From Streptomyces aculeolatus (GTDB lineage Bacteria > Actinomycetota > Actinomycetes > Streptomycetales > Streptomycetaceae): a stretch of 64,000 nt of DNA. Below the pieces are notes generated by a model. The model worked only from the letters and a program-made list of their open reading frames with translations. It ran no database searches and was not told where the DNA came from. Shown here piece after piece: positions 8,515 through 17,300 of the stretch. How positions within the stretch are numbered: the first letter of the stretch is position 1; each line of letters opens with the position of its first letter. A program made the translations under genes and the position numbers. The stretch lies in the NCBI RefSeq assembly GCF_020400605.1, contig NZ_JAINRD010000003.1:124001-188000 (forward strand), given 5' to 3'.

Positions 8515-11339
8515 CGTGAGGCTCCTTTTCCACGGTCGTCGCGGTGGCGCAGCCACCCTTTGCGGGCCTCGTCGGCAAGCAGCGGCAGCGTGCCGAGCCC
8601 CGCGAGGAGCGCCCAGTCGGCGGCGGCGAGCGGGGCGGTGTTGAAGACTGCCTGCAGCGGCGGCAGATAGCTGATGGCGGCCATGAGTGCGACACCGACA
8701 CCGCCTGCCGCCAGCAGGGCCCGGTTGGACAGCAGCCCCGCCCTCAGGATGCTCTGGCGTTCCGTACGCACCGCGAGGGCGTTGAAGAACTGGCTGAGCA
8801 CGATCCCGGCCTGGACCATGGTGACCGCCTCCTGGTAGACGAGTGTGTCCTTCGTGAAGTCCTGGAAGGGGATTCCCGAGGACGTGATGTGCCAGAAGAA
8901 GACCGCGGTGACGCTGATCGCCTGGATGCCGCCGAGGAACAGGATCCGTCCCACGACGGAGGCCGAGAACAGGCGTTCCCTGGGGGAACGCGGGGGGCGG
9001 TCCATCACGTCGGGCTCCGGCGGCTCCGCGCCGAGGGCCAGGGCGGGCAGCACGTCGGAGCCCAGGTCGATCGCCAGGATCTGCACCGCGCTGATGGGCA
9101 CGAGCGGAAAACCGGCGAAGGTCGCGGCGAGGATGGGGACCAGTTCTCCGATGTTGTGGCTGAAGAGGTAGATGAGAAACTTCCGGATGTTCTGGTAGAC
9201 CGCACGGCCGAGTCGCACCGCCGCGGCGATGGAGGCGAACGAGTCGTCCAGGAGCACCATCGAAGCGGCCTCCCTGGCGACATCGGTGCCCGAGGCCCCC
9301 ATCGCCACGCCGATGTCGGCGTGCTTGAGCGCCGGGGCGTCGTTGGCGCCGTCCCCCGTGACCGCCACCACCTCCCCTCTCCTCTGGAAGGCGGAGACGA
9401 CGCGCATCTTGTGCTCCGGGCTGACGCGGCACAGCAGCAGTTCCGACGGCTCGCCCAGCCGCGCGACAAGTGCCTTGTCGTCCATCGCGTCGAGCCGGTC
9501 GCCCGTCACCACGACCGGATCCGGAAGACGTACGATCCCGACCCGGCGGGCCACCGCCTCCCCGGTCAGCGGGTGGTCGCCGGTCACCATGACGATCCGG
9601 ATCCCTGCCCGGCGGCAGTCGTCGACCGCACGGGTGACCTCGGAACGGGGCGGATCGAGCATGCCGACCATTCCCAGCAGGGTGAGACCTGACTCCGCCT
9701 CGGCCTGTGCGGGTCGTGGCCGGTCCAATGCCCGGCGCGCCACGGCCAGCACCCGCAGTCCCTCGGCTGCCAGCGCATCCCCCGCCTCCGCGGCCGCCGT
9801 ACGGTCCTGCTCCGTCAGTGGTCCGCGTCGCCCTTCCCAGTCGATCGCGCTGCACCGCGCCAGCACCTCTCCGGGCGCTCCCTTGACACACGCCTGGTAC
9901 GCCGCGCCGGCCTTGTGCACGGTGGTCATGAGCTTGCGGTCGGAGTCGAAGGGAAACTCCGTCACCCGCGGGGCCGCCGCCTCTTCCGCGCTCAGGTCCA
10001 GGCCGGCCTTGGCGGCGGCGACGAGCAGGGCGCCCTCGGTGGTGTCGCCGAAGACCTGCCAGTGCTTCCGCCGGCCGGCTGCTCCGGGCGGAACAAGCCG
10101 GGCGTTGCAGCACAGGCCGGCCACCCGCAACAGTTCCCGCACCGGCGCCGCGTCGGCGACCTCGCCGGCAGGGGCGTAGCCCACGCCGCTCACCTCGTGC
10201 GGCGCGCCCCCCGCCCACACCCGCGTGACGGTCATCTCCGCCTGGGTGAGTGTCCCGGTCTTGTCGGTGCACACCACGGTGGTGGACCCGAGCGCCTCCA
10301 CCGCCAGGAGTTGCTTGATCAGAGCATTCCGGCGCGCCATCCTCCGTACGCCGATCGCCAGCGACACCGACAACGTCGCCGGCAGCCCTTCCGGCACCAG
10401 TGCCACCATCACACCCAGCGCGAAGACGAAAAGGGCCACCGTCGACTCCCCGGTGGGCAGCCGCACGGCGAAGATCAGGCCGCCGACCGCCAGGGCCGTC
10501 CCCGCCACCCGCCGAGCCATCACCGCGACCTGGCGCTGCAGCGGCGTCTGCTGCCGGGGAGCCGCTGCGGCCAGCCGGTAGATCCGCCCGAACTCGGTCT
10601 CCGAACCGGTGGCGAAGACCACGGCGCGCCCGGAGCCGGCAACGACGTCGGTCCCCATGAACACGCAGTTGCGAGCTTCCAGGGCAGGGCCGGCCGCCTC
10701 AGGGTCGGCCGTTCGGCCCACGGGGTTGCTCTCGCCGGTCAGCGGAGCATTGTTCACGGCCAGTTCGTGTGCCTCGACGACCCGGCAGTCCGCCGACACC
10801 GCGTCTCCGGCCACCAGCACCACCACGTCGCCCGGCACGAGGTCCCGGGCGGACACTTCCCGCCGTTCCCCGTCGCGCAGCACCCGGCAGGTGCGGGGGA
10901 CCATCGCCGCAAGCGTCTGGGCCGTCCGTTCGGCCGAGTACTCCTGAGCGAAGCCGATGGCCGCGTTCAGCACCACCACGCCCATGATCGCCACCGCGAG
11001 CTGAACCGTGCTCACGTCACGCGGTTGCTCCAGGGCGTATGCCACGAAGGTGATTCCCGACGCGACGATCAGCACCACCGCGAACAGGTCCGTGAACTGC
11101 GCCCCCAGCCGCCGCCAGCCGGCGCCGTGCCGGGTGCGGGGGAGTTCGTTGGGCCCGTGCTCCGCCAGCCGGGCCCTCGCCTGCGCCTCCGGCAGGCCGC
11201 GCCGCGACGAGCCCAGTGCGGCGAAGACCTTCCCGGCATCCAGTTGCGGCACCCCGGCTCCCGCGCCGGGGGAAGCGGCGCCGTCCGGTGCCGGAGGGCC
11301 CGAACCCGTGGCGTGCTCCGCAGCCGTCCGCCGGTTCAC
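8511..11339 (-). CDS. P2-type cation-translocating ATPase (second copy)
   Basis: A 942-aa P2-type ion pump. It has an N-terminal cation-ATPase domain (FAALGSSRRGLPEAQARARL), the actuator motif APLTGESNP, M4 VPEGLPATLS, the phosphorylation site CTDKTGTLT (Asp359), KGAPGEVL in the nucleotide domain and GDGANDAPALKHADIG in the hinge. M6 reads IDLGSDVLPALALG, closer to the sodium/potassium-type pattern than the first ATPase in this window. The start is set at GTG 11339 because it overlaps the universal stress protein stop by GTGA; a GTG at 11363 is also in frame. It is coupled at both ends, to the Usp gene upstream and an RCK gene downstream. Substrate unknown; Ca2+, Na+ and K+ are all possible. 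Confidence 0.9.
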   Translation of the reverse strand: MNRRTAAEHATGSGPPAPDGAASPGAGAGVPQLDAGKVFAALGSSRRGLPEAQARARLAEHGPNELPRTRHGAGWRRLGAQFTDLFAVVLIVASGITFVAYALEQPRDVSTVQLAVAIMGVVVLNAAIGFAQEYSAERTAQTLAAMVPRTCRVLRDGERREVSARDLVPGDVVVLVAGDAVSADCRVVEAHELAVNNAPLTGESNPVGRTADPEAAGPALEARNCVFMGTDVVAGSGRAVVFATGSETEFGRIYRLAAAAPRQQTPLQRQVAVMARRVAGTALAVGGLIFAVRLPTGESTVALFVFALGVMVALVPEGLPATLSVSLAIGVRRMARRNALIKQLLAVEALGSTTVVCTDKTGTLTQAEMTVTRVWAGGAPHEVSGVGYAPAGEVADAAPVRELLRVAGLCCNARLVPPGAAGRRKHWQVFGDTTEGALLVAAAKAGLDLSAEEAAAPRVTEFPFDSDRKLMTTVHKAGAAYQACVKGAPGEVLARCSAIDWEGRRGPLTEQDRTAAAEAGDALAAEGLRVLAVARRALDRPRPAQAEAESGLTLLGMVGMLDPPRSEVTRAVDDCRRAGIRIVMVTGDHPLTGEAVARRVGIVRLPDPVVVTGDRLDAMDDKALVARLGEPSELLLCRVSPEHKMRVVSAFQRRGEVVAVTGDGANDAPALKHADIGVAMGASGTDVAREAASMVLLDDSFASIAAAVRLGRAVYQNIRKFLIYLFSHNIGELVPILAATFAGFPLVPISAVQILAIDLGSDVLPALALGAEPPEPDVMDRPPRSPRERLFSASVVGRILFLGGIQAISVTAVFFWHITSSGIPFQDFTKDTLVYQEAVTMVQAGIVLSQFFNALAVRTERQSILRAGLLSNRALLAAGGVGVALMAAISYLPPLQAVFNTAPLAAADWALLAGLGTLPLLADEARKGWLRHRDDRGKGASR

Positions 11340-12214
11340 ACCGGAACCGAGATGACGGGGCACCGTGCATGGTGCAGCACCCCCTGGGTCACCGAGCCCA
11401 GCAGCATTCCCGTGAACCCTCCGCGGCCCCTGGTTCCCACCACCAGGCCCAGGGAGTGCTCCGAGGCGTCCGTGAGCGCCTGCACCGGGTGGCCGCGGAC
11501 GACTTCGTGGTGCAACTCCACATCGGGGTACGTCGCTTCACGGCCCGCGACCGTCTCCGACAGCACCCGGCGGCATTCCCGCATCGCGGTGTGCTCGTCC
11601 GGCGCGCCGAGGAACGGAGAATGCCACACGTGCAGTGCCCGCAGCTGGGCCCGGCGCAGCGCCGCCTCCTCGAACGCCGTGTCCACTGCCGCGGCCGACT
11701 GCGGGCTGCCGTCCACGCCGACCACGAAGTAGGGGTGCTCCTGGGTCACGTGCTCCGGCTCCCTTGCGACGACCACCGGGCAGGGAGCGTGGGCGGTGAG
11801 CGAGAGCGCCACCGAAGCGGGGTTGAACAACTCGTGCCGCCGGCTGAGATGCCGGGAGCCCACGACGACCAGGGCGGCATCCCGTGCCTCCGCACGCAGT
11901 ACCGCGGCCGGGGCTCCCTCCGACAGCACCGGCGTCACCTCCACGGACGGCTGCCGGGATTCGACGAAGGCAACCGCCTGCCGAAGCGTGCGGTCGGCCA
12001 CGCCGTACAGCACGCGATTCCACTCGGCCCAAGCCCCCCGTGCCATCTCCGACCGGTATCCGCTTGTCGGAGGGGGCACATCCTGCGCATGCACGAGCCG
12101 AAGCGGCAGACGGCGCCGGAGCGCCTCATCGGCTGCCCAGGCAAGCGCCGTCCGCTGCACACGATCGGGGCCGACTCCCGCCACGATCGGCCGACGCCCG
12201 CTCGCACCAGCCAT
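11336..12214 (-). CDS. universal stress protein, tandem Usp domains
   Basis: A 292-aa cytoplasmic protein with two Usp domains (about 1-145 and 150-292). The second domain keeps the ATP-binding pattern G-x2-G-x9-GS (VVGTRGRGGFTGMLLGS). In the first domain the matching stretch (VVGSRHLSRRHELFNPAS) lacks the glycines, so it probably no longer binds nucleotide. The ATG at 12214 has GGAG a few bases upstream; an upstream in-frame extension is arginine-rich and not Usp-like. It is the first gene of the Usp-ATPase-TrkA-TrkA operon, with about 230 bases of upstream DNA likely to carry the promoter. Tandem Usp proteins are typical members of the DevR/OsdR hypoxia-dormancy regulons of actinobacteria. 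Confidence 0.9.
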   Translation of the reverse strand: MAGASGRRPIVAGVGPDRVQRTALAWAADEALRRRLPLRLVHAQDVPPPTSGYRSEMARGAWAEWNRVLYGVADRTLRQAVAFVESRQPSVEVTPVLSEGAPAAVLRAEARDAALVVVGSRHLSRRHELFNPASVALSLTAHAPCPVVVAREPEHVTQEHPYFVVGVDGSPQSAAAVDTAFEEAALRRAQLRALHVWHSPFLGAPDEHTAMRECRRVLSETVAGREATYPDVELHHEVVRGHPVQALTDASEHSLGLVVGTRGRGGFTGMLLGSVTQGVLHHARCPVISVPV

Positions 12215-12442
12215 GACTGTCTCCAGAGAGGTCCTGCGCCTGCGCGCCTTCCCGCCCTGCCAGCCTGCCCTCTGCCGAGCCGGGGCAGGCTGTGCCACAC
12301 CGTGACGGGCGGTTCCCCTCCGGGTGGCGTACCCCCGGTGGTGGAGCAGCAGTCCGTGGAGCGGGATCCGTCCTCCCGGCCGAGCGCCCGCCGCGCGCTG
12401 CCGGCAGAGCCGTCCGACAGCGGGCCCGACCGGCCGTCCCTG

Positions 12443-13372
12443 TCAGCGCCCGCCCTCCGTGATGCGGCGTCCCGTGATGCGCGTGGGCCGGATCGACACC
12501 CACATCTCGCGTTCGCCCCCGGCCCACGGGGAGGCATGGGCGCCCTCGGTCAGCCGCCGTACGGCGTCCGGCTCCGTGACCACCCGCGCGTACCCCACGA
12601 CCAGCACGCTCCAGCCCTGGCCCGTGGCCTCGTCCAGGTGGTCGACCTCGAAGGCGACCTCCGAGCCGACGGCTGCCGCCGGGACCGAGTCCGGCGCGGT
12701 CCGGTACGCGATCGCCTCGTCGACGACCTCGTAGTTGACCGGAACGACCGCCGGGCCCCGCGGAGTCGAGACTGCTACCCGCCCCACGCCGGACGCGGAC
12801 AGCAGCCGGCGGCACTCGTCGGGGCCGAGGTCCCGCATCCGGGGGTGCAGGAGCGCCTGGCCCTGACCGGGCGGTAGATCGATGTCGCCGCCCCGCAGTG
12901 CGACGGGCGTGGTGCCCAGGACTCCGGCGAGGCGGGCGAGACAGGCCGCCGTCGGATCGGCCGCCTGCTCCTCGAGGTACTCCAGGTACTCCGGCGCCAT
13001 CCCGGCACGGCGGGCCGTCTCCTGCCGGGTCAGCCCGGCGCGTCTGCGTTCCGTGGCGACTCGCCGTCCGATGTCACCGGGGTGGGGCACCCTGCGGGGC
13101 GCGGTGGTGGCCGGCCCGGCGCTCGGCGCCGCTTCCGTCCGGTCGGTACGCGGCCGGGCGGACCCGACTGCTGCTCCCTGCCCGTGCCAGAAGCCGCGTA
13201 CGTGCGCGTCCGGTCCGGGGAAGACGAGGGTCACCGCACCCGTGTCCGACCAGCGCACCTCGTAGGGGGGCGTGCCATCGGCATGGCGGATTCCGACAAT
13301 CTCGCCATCACGTCCGGCGGCACCGGTGACGGGACTCTCGACAACGAGTTGATCGCCGAGTTCAGCTCGCAT
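12443..13372 (-). CDS. DUF1918 + XRE helix-turn-helix + pyridoxamine-phosphate-oxidase-like fusion protein
   Basis: A 309-aa three-part fusion. Residues 1-60 match DUF1918 (MRAELGDQLVVES, EIVGIRHADGTPPYEVRW). Residues about 100-165 form an XRE-type helix-turn-helix (IGRRVATERRRAGLTRQETARRAGM). Residues about 190-305 form a split-barrel, PNPOx-like flavin-binding domain (RRLLSASGVGRVAVSTPRGPAVVPVNY). The start is ATG 13372 with GGAG just upstream; GTG nine bases earlier is an alternative. It sits 38 bases downstream of hsp20 on the same strand and is probably co-transcribed. A redox- or flavin-responsive regulator of the stress genes around it is a reasonable inference, but no target is known. 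Confidence 0.85.
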   Translation of the reverse strand: MRAELGDQLVVESPVTGAAGRDGEIVGIRHADGTPPYEVRWSDTGAVTLVFPGPDAHVRGFWHGQGAAVGSARPRTDRTEAAPSAGPATTAPRRVPHPGDIGRRVATERRRAGLTRQETARRAGMAPEYLEYLEEQAADPTAACLARLAGVLGTTPVALRGGDIDLPPGQGQALLHPRMRDLGPDECRRLLSASGVGRVAVSTPRGPAVVPVNYEVVDEAIAYRTAPDSVPAAAVGSEVAFEVDHLDEATGQGWSVLVVGYARVVTEPDAVRRLTEGAHASPWAGGEREMWVSIRPTRITGRRITEGGR

Positions 13373-13410
13373 GATCTCCACCGTCTCCTCGGAATGCTGC
13401 CGTGCCGGGG

Positions 13411-13869
13411 TCAGCCCTCGATCTCGATACGCCGCGGCTCGGCCTTTTCGGCTTTCGGTACCCGGACGGTGAGAACGCCGTTGGCCAGTTCCGCGCTGAC
13501 GTGCCCGGTGTCCGAGTTCGACGGCAGACTTGCGCGGTAGTCGAATTCCCCGACATGGCGCGCACGCCGCCGGACCACGCCGGTGCGTTCCTTCTCCTGG
13601 ATCTCGCCGTGCACGCTGATCTCGGAGTCGGTGATCTCCACGGCGATGTCGTCCTTGTCCACTCCGGGGATCTCGAACTCCATCAGATAGGCGTCCTCGG
13701 TGTCCTCGATGTCGGCCAGGGGCGCCCATGCGCCGGGGGCGCCGGAGCCGGGTACGGCCGGAACGGCGGACTGCACGAGGCGGTCCAGGCGCGTGTGCAG
13801 GTCCTGCATCTCCCGGAAGGGGTCCCAGGTCTGGAGAGCCCCGCTGCTGCGACGGGCCGGCTTCGTCAT
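13411..13869 (-). CDS. Hsp20/alpha-crystallin family small heat-shock protein
   Basis: A 152-aa ATP-independent holdase chaperone. The alpha-crystallin domain occupies roughly residues 45-145: WAPLADIEDTEDAYLMEFEIPGV, then a beta-sandwich ending in ELANGVLTVRVPK, with C-terminal RRIEIEG in place of the usual IxI anchor. ATG 13869 follows a strong GGAGGAGG ribosome binding site. It lies 11 bases downstream of the DUF1876 gene and 38 bases before the DUF1918 fusion gene, so the three form one unit. Length and sequence are typical of actinobacterial Hsp18-type proteins. Confidence 0.93.
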   Translation of the reverse strand: MTKPARRSSGALQTWDPFREMQDLHTRLDRLVQSAVPAVPGSGAPGAWAPLADIEDTEDAYLMEFEIPGVDKDDIAVEITDSEISVHGEIQEKERTGVVRRRARHVGEFDYRASLPSNSDTGHVSAELANGVLTVRVPKAEKAEPRRIEIEG

Positions 13870-13880
13870 CGTCCTCCTCC

Positions 13881-14186
13881 TCACATCCGGTCCGGGGCCG
13901 GCCAGCCGGCCCCCGGGCGCGCGCTCCGCCCGGAGGAGGCGACCGCGTCGATGTCCTCGATGTCGTGCCGGGCGGTGTCCAGCAGCTGCCGGCCCAGGTC
14001 GTCGAGCGCCCGGCCGGCCGCCAGCTCGTCGCCGATCGCCGGCACGTCCGGGTCCACGGGGTTCCGGTGCGCGTCCCCGTGCCCGGTGAACTGCGTGGTC
14101 GCGGTGTCCAGCACCGCGCGTGCCTTCGTCGCCCCCTCCTCCTCGAAGAGGTAGAGGTCGATCTTCCACTTCTCGGTGTGGTCCAT
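13881..14186 (-). CDS. DUF1876 family small protein
   Basis: A 101-aa protein opening with HTEKWKIDLYLFEEEGATKA, the characteristic DUF1876 start (a small dsRBD-like fold of unknown function). The C-terminal part (DELAAGRALDDLGRQLLDTARHDIEDI) is also typical. ATG 14186 was chosen because the conserved domain begins right there. First gene of the DUF1876-hsp20-DUF1918 fusion unit. DUF1876 proteins are frequent in DevR/OsdR-type dormancy regulons, consistent with the box about 100 bases upstream. Confidence 0.85.
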   Translation of the reverse strand: MDHTEKWKIDLYLFEEEGATKARAVLDTATTQFTGHGDAHRNPVDPDVPAIGDELAAGRALDDLGRQLLDTARHDIEDIDAVASSGRSARPGAGWPAPDRM

Positions 14187-14288
14187 GGTCCTCACTCCGC
14201 ATCTCGCTGCGGAGCGCCGGCGCGCCGCGCACTCCGCCCGGAAAACGCCCTTTCCACCAGTCTGTGACTGTGTGCACACCCCCTCACA

Positions 14289-14302
14289 GGGCCGAAGGTC
14301 CC
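14289..14302 (-). promoter_or_regulatory. candidate DevR/OsdR-like binding box
   Basis: Read on the minus strand the site is GGGACCTTCGGCCC. Aligned to the DevR box core GGGACTWWAGTCCC it matches at 11 of 14 positions. It lies about 100 bases upstream of the DUF1876 start, a common distance for DevR-type activators, and ahead of genes that belong to such regulons elsewhere. Only one site is seen and GC-rich DNA gives such matches by chance. Confidence 0.35.
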
Positions 14303-14344
14303 TGCCGCCAGGCCGCTCGGCCCGCACCGGGCCGCGGCGTGAGG

Positions 14345-14368
14345 GCCGGGAGCGGGGCCGCTCCCGGC
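14345..14368 (-). terminator. candidate hairpin terminator
   Basis: A perfect 11-base inverted repeat (GCCGGGAGCGG / CCGCTCCCGGC) with a two-base centre sits 17 bases past the stop of the 1229-aa protein gene. There is no U tract, as is common for actinobacterial terminators. It would separate that transcript from the stress genes beyond. Confidence 0.5.
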
Positions 14369-14384
14369 GGTCGCACCGGTACGG

Positions 14385-17300
14385 TCAGCCGGGCCGGCGC
14401 CGGAGGTGTTCCGCCGCCAGCCGCTCGGCCGTCGCCCGCTGGTCCCAGAGCCCTCCCGGGTCGTCCGGCATCGCCGCGTCGTACAGCTCCAGGCGGGCTT
14501 CCGTGGGCACCCGGCTGAGCCTTTCGCACGCCTCGGCCGTCTCGGTCGCCTTCAGCCCGAGGGCGGTACGGGTGCCGGGCGGCAGAAACTTGCCGGTGTG
14601 GACGCCACTGGCGTCGATCCCGGGCAGGCCCGTCAGCCACAGGGCCGCCTCCGCGCGGTCGAGGCCGGCGGCCCCGGCGAGGCGGGCTGCCGCGTCCGGG
14701 TCGAACGGCACCGGTCCGCGCCGCTCCAACTCGTCGGCCAGCGAGCGGAGCCGCTCGGCGGTGGCCCAGCCCCGCGCCACAGGCCGGACGTCGACGAAAC
14801 CCTCCGGCGGGGGCATCTCGCCCCGCTGCAGGAACGCCTTGATCCGGTAGTTGCGGCCTGCTTTCGACCGGGACCACTCGCCGTAGTGCATGGCGATGTC
14901 CAGCGGCAGCTGCCTGCCCTGAGCGGTGGACCGGGCCACCGGGGGTTCCTCGTCCCCGTCCTCGCCCGGGTCCAGCAGGCCGCGGTGCAGCGCGGGATCC
15001 GCCAGCGGCGAGGAGGCCCAGAAGCGCAGCAGTGCGATCACCGCCGCGCGGTGCCCTGCGGGGGTGACGGCGCTGGCCGCGCGGACGCCCAGGCCGCCGA
15101 TCCGGCCGGCCAGCTCCGTCCAGTCGTAGTGGCTCCCGTGGACCGTCCAGTGGGCCATGGCCGTCTCCCCGTCGATCGAGCCGGCGAAGAACGCCGAGGC
15201 CAGCTCGATCTGCCGGACCGTACCGCCGGATCCCTCGGGGCAGTAGGAGACCAGCCCGTCCAGTGCACCGTCCAGGTCCGGCTCCGGCACCTCCAGCAGC
15301 CGGGGCGTCTGCCGGTCGAGCACCTTCAGGAGGCGGTCCCGGTGGCGTATCCGCCGGTCGGTCTCCTGGAAGAACCCGGTGAGGCCGTCCAGGAGCGCCG
15401 GGTGGGAGACCTCGGGCAGCAGGGACCCGAGGGCCTTCCGCAGGGCCTGGGCGGAGGTGGCCGCCGCCGCCAGCAGCGCCCGTACGGTGTCCTCGGAGAC
15501 CTCCCGCAGCGCCCGCGAGCCCGGCAGGTCACGGGGCGTCAGGAAGTGCCAGAACGCCTTCGGCGGCATCCGCCGCGTGCCCGCGGCCATCGGCGACGGC
15601 TGGTTGACGATCCAGCTCTGGTCCATCATGTAGACCCGCCAGTGGGCCGCGCCGGTCTCCGGATCGCGCGCGGTGACGTCGTAGCCGCCGTCCAGCAGCA
15701 GCCGCCGGTCCGAACCGGGTACGTCGAGGAGCCCCCAGGGAACGGGGGGCTTGACCGACCAGCGGGCGTGCGGCAGGGATCCGGTCGTCGGGAGCGCGGT
15801 GCCGTGGACGCCGTCGATGCGGTGGTAGCGGACCCGTCCCGTCACGCGGTCGTAGGAGACCCGGAAGCCCAGGTGGGTCCCGTCGGTGCCGAGGGGCGAG
15901 GCCGCGGTGCCGGTGGCGACCGGGGCCAGCGAGGAGCGCTCGACCAGCCAGGTCTCGTCCGCGCCCAGCAGGGACGGGTCGAGGAAGGCGGGCAGGCCGG
16001 GCTCGCCGAGCTGCTCGGTGACCAGGTCGACGGGGCGCACCACCCGGGATTCCCTGTCCACGCCGGTGTACCACCAGTAGGTGCGGCCGTCGTGGAACAT
16101 GTGGCCCTCGGGGCCGACCCTGCGCTCGCCCAGGACCAGCGGCCGGTGGCCCGTGAACCGCCGGGCGCGGGGCCCCAGGAACGTGTAGCCGGCGCGCGTC
16201 TTCTCCCCGTAGCGCCACCTCCAGGAGGTCTCCTGTTCCGCGTGGATCTCGCCGGGCTCGCCCGACCAGTACACGCTCTGCTCCTGGTTGACGGCGTGGA
16301 AGACCTGGAACTCCCCTTCGGAGAACAGCGCCCGGACGTCGTAGTCGAACTGGGCGGCGCCCTTCGGCACCACGAGCCGGTGCTCCGCGATCCGGCCGCC
16401 GGGGCCGACGGCGATGGCCTTCTTGCGGTCGTGCACGGTCAGGATGGGCCAGCTGGCCCGGCACCAGATGTCCTCGTCCGACAGCTCGCCGGCGGCCTTG
16501 TCCAGGGCGTCCCAGCCCAGTTCGTCGAGGATGCCCGCACGGAGCGTCGTGGTCAGCGGGGTGACCAGGTCGACGGCGGCGAGCCGGCCGAGGAGGCCGG
16601 GCAGTTCGGCGACCGCCCGCCGGGACAGCGTGTCGTAGAGCCAGTCGAACGCGTCGAGGGCGCTCTGCAGGGTGCCGGAAGTCGCGCAGTCCAGCCGGTC
16701 GTCGATGATCCTGCGCAGGAAGGGCCGCAGGGGTTCGACCGTCCACGCACTCTTCCAGCGTTCGTCGGACCACTTGTCCGCCAGGAGTGAGGCGGTCAGC
16801 GGGCCGGCGAACCGGCCGTCGGCGGTCAGCGCCTCCAGATCGACGCGGTCGTGCTCCCACCAGTACCCCAGCAGCAGCCTCGGATCGGGGTCCGGCACCG
16901 GGATGCCCGCCGCCAGGCAGCCGGCGACGACCGCCGCGTCGATGCGGTACTCCTTCGCGGCGCCGGTGCCGAGGCGCAGCGGGCCCTCTTCCGGGCCGAT
17001 CCGTGCGGCCAGGCGGGGCAGCAGGGCCAGGAGTTCCCCGGGGGCCCTGGGAGGACGTTCGTCGAATCCGCGGTAGCGGCGGAGCATGGCGGTCAGCCAC
17101 CGGCCGGTGTCGTCGCCGAGCAGGTCGAAGGCGCCCGCCTCGTCGAGGAAGGCGACCCACCAGGCGTCCATGTCCGAGCACGGGAGGCCGGCCAACTGCC
17201 GTACCAGCCGCCGCTTGACGGTGTCCGACGTGGCGACGGCGGCCAGCCAGGTCTTGCGCTGCGAGGTCCAGAAGCCGTCCGCGGCCCGCCAGAGCGCGGG

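Noticed and set aside
14406..16790. A 794-codon plus-strand frame opposite the 1229-aa protein gene
   Set aside because: No recognisable domain. The minus-strand frame has better composition and is coupled to its neighbour, so I kept that one.
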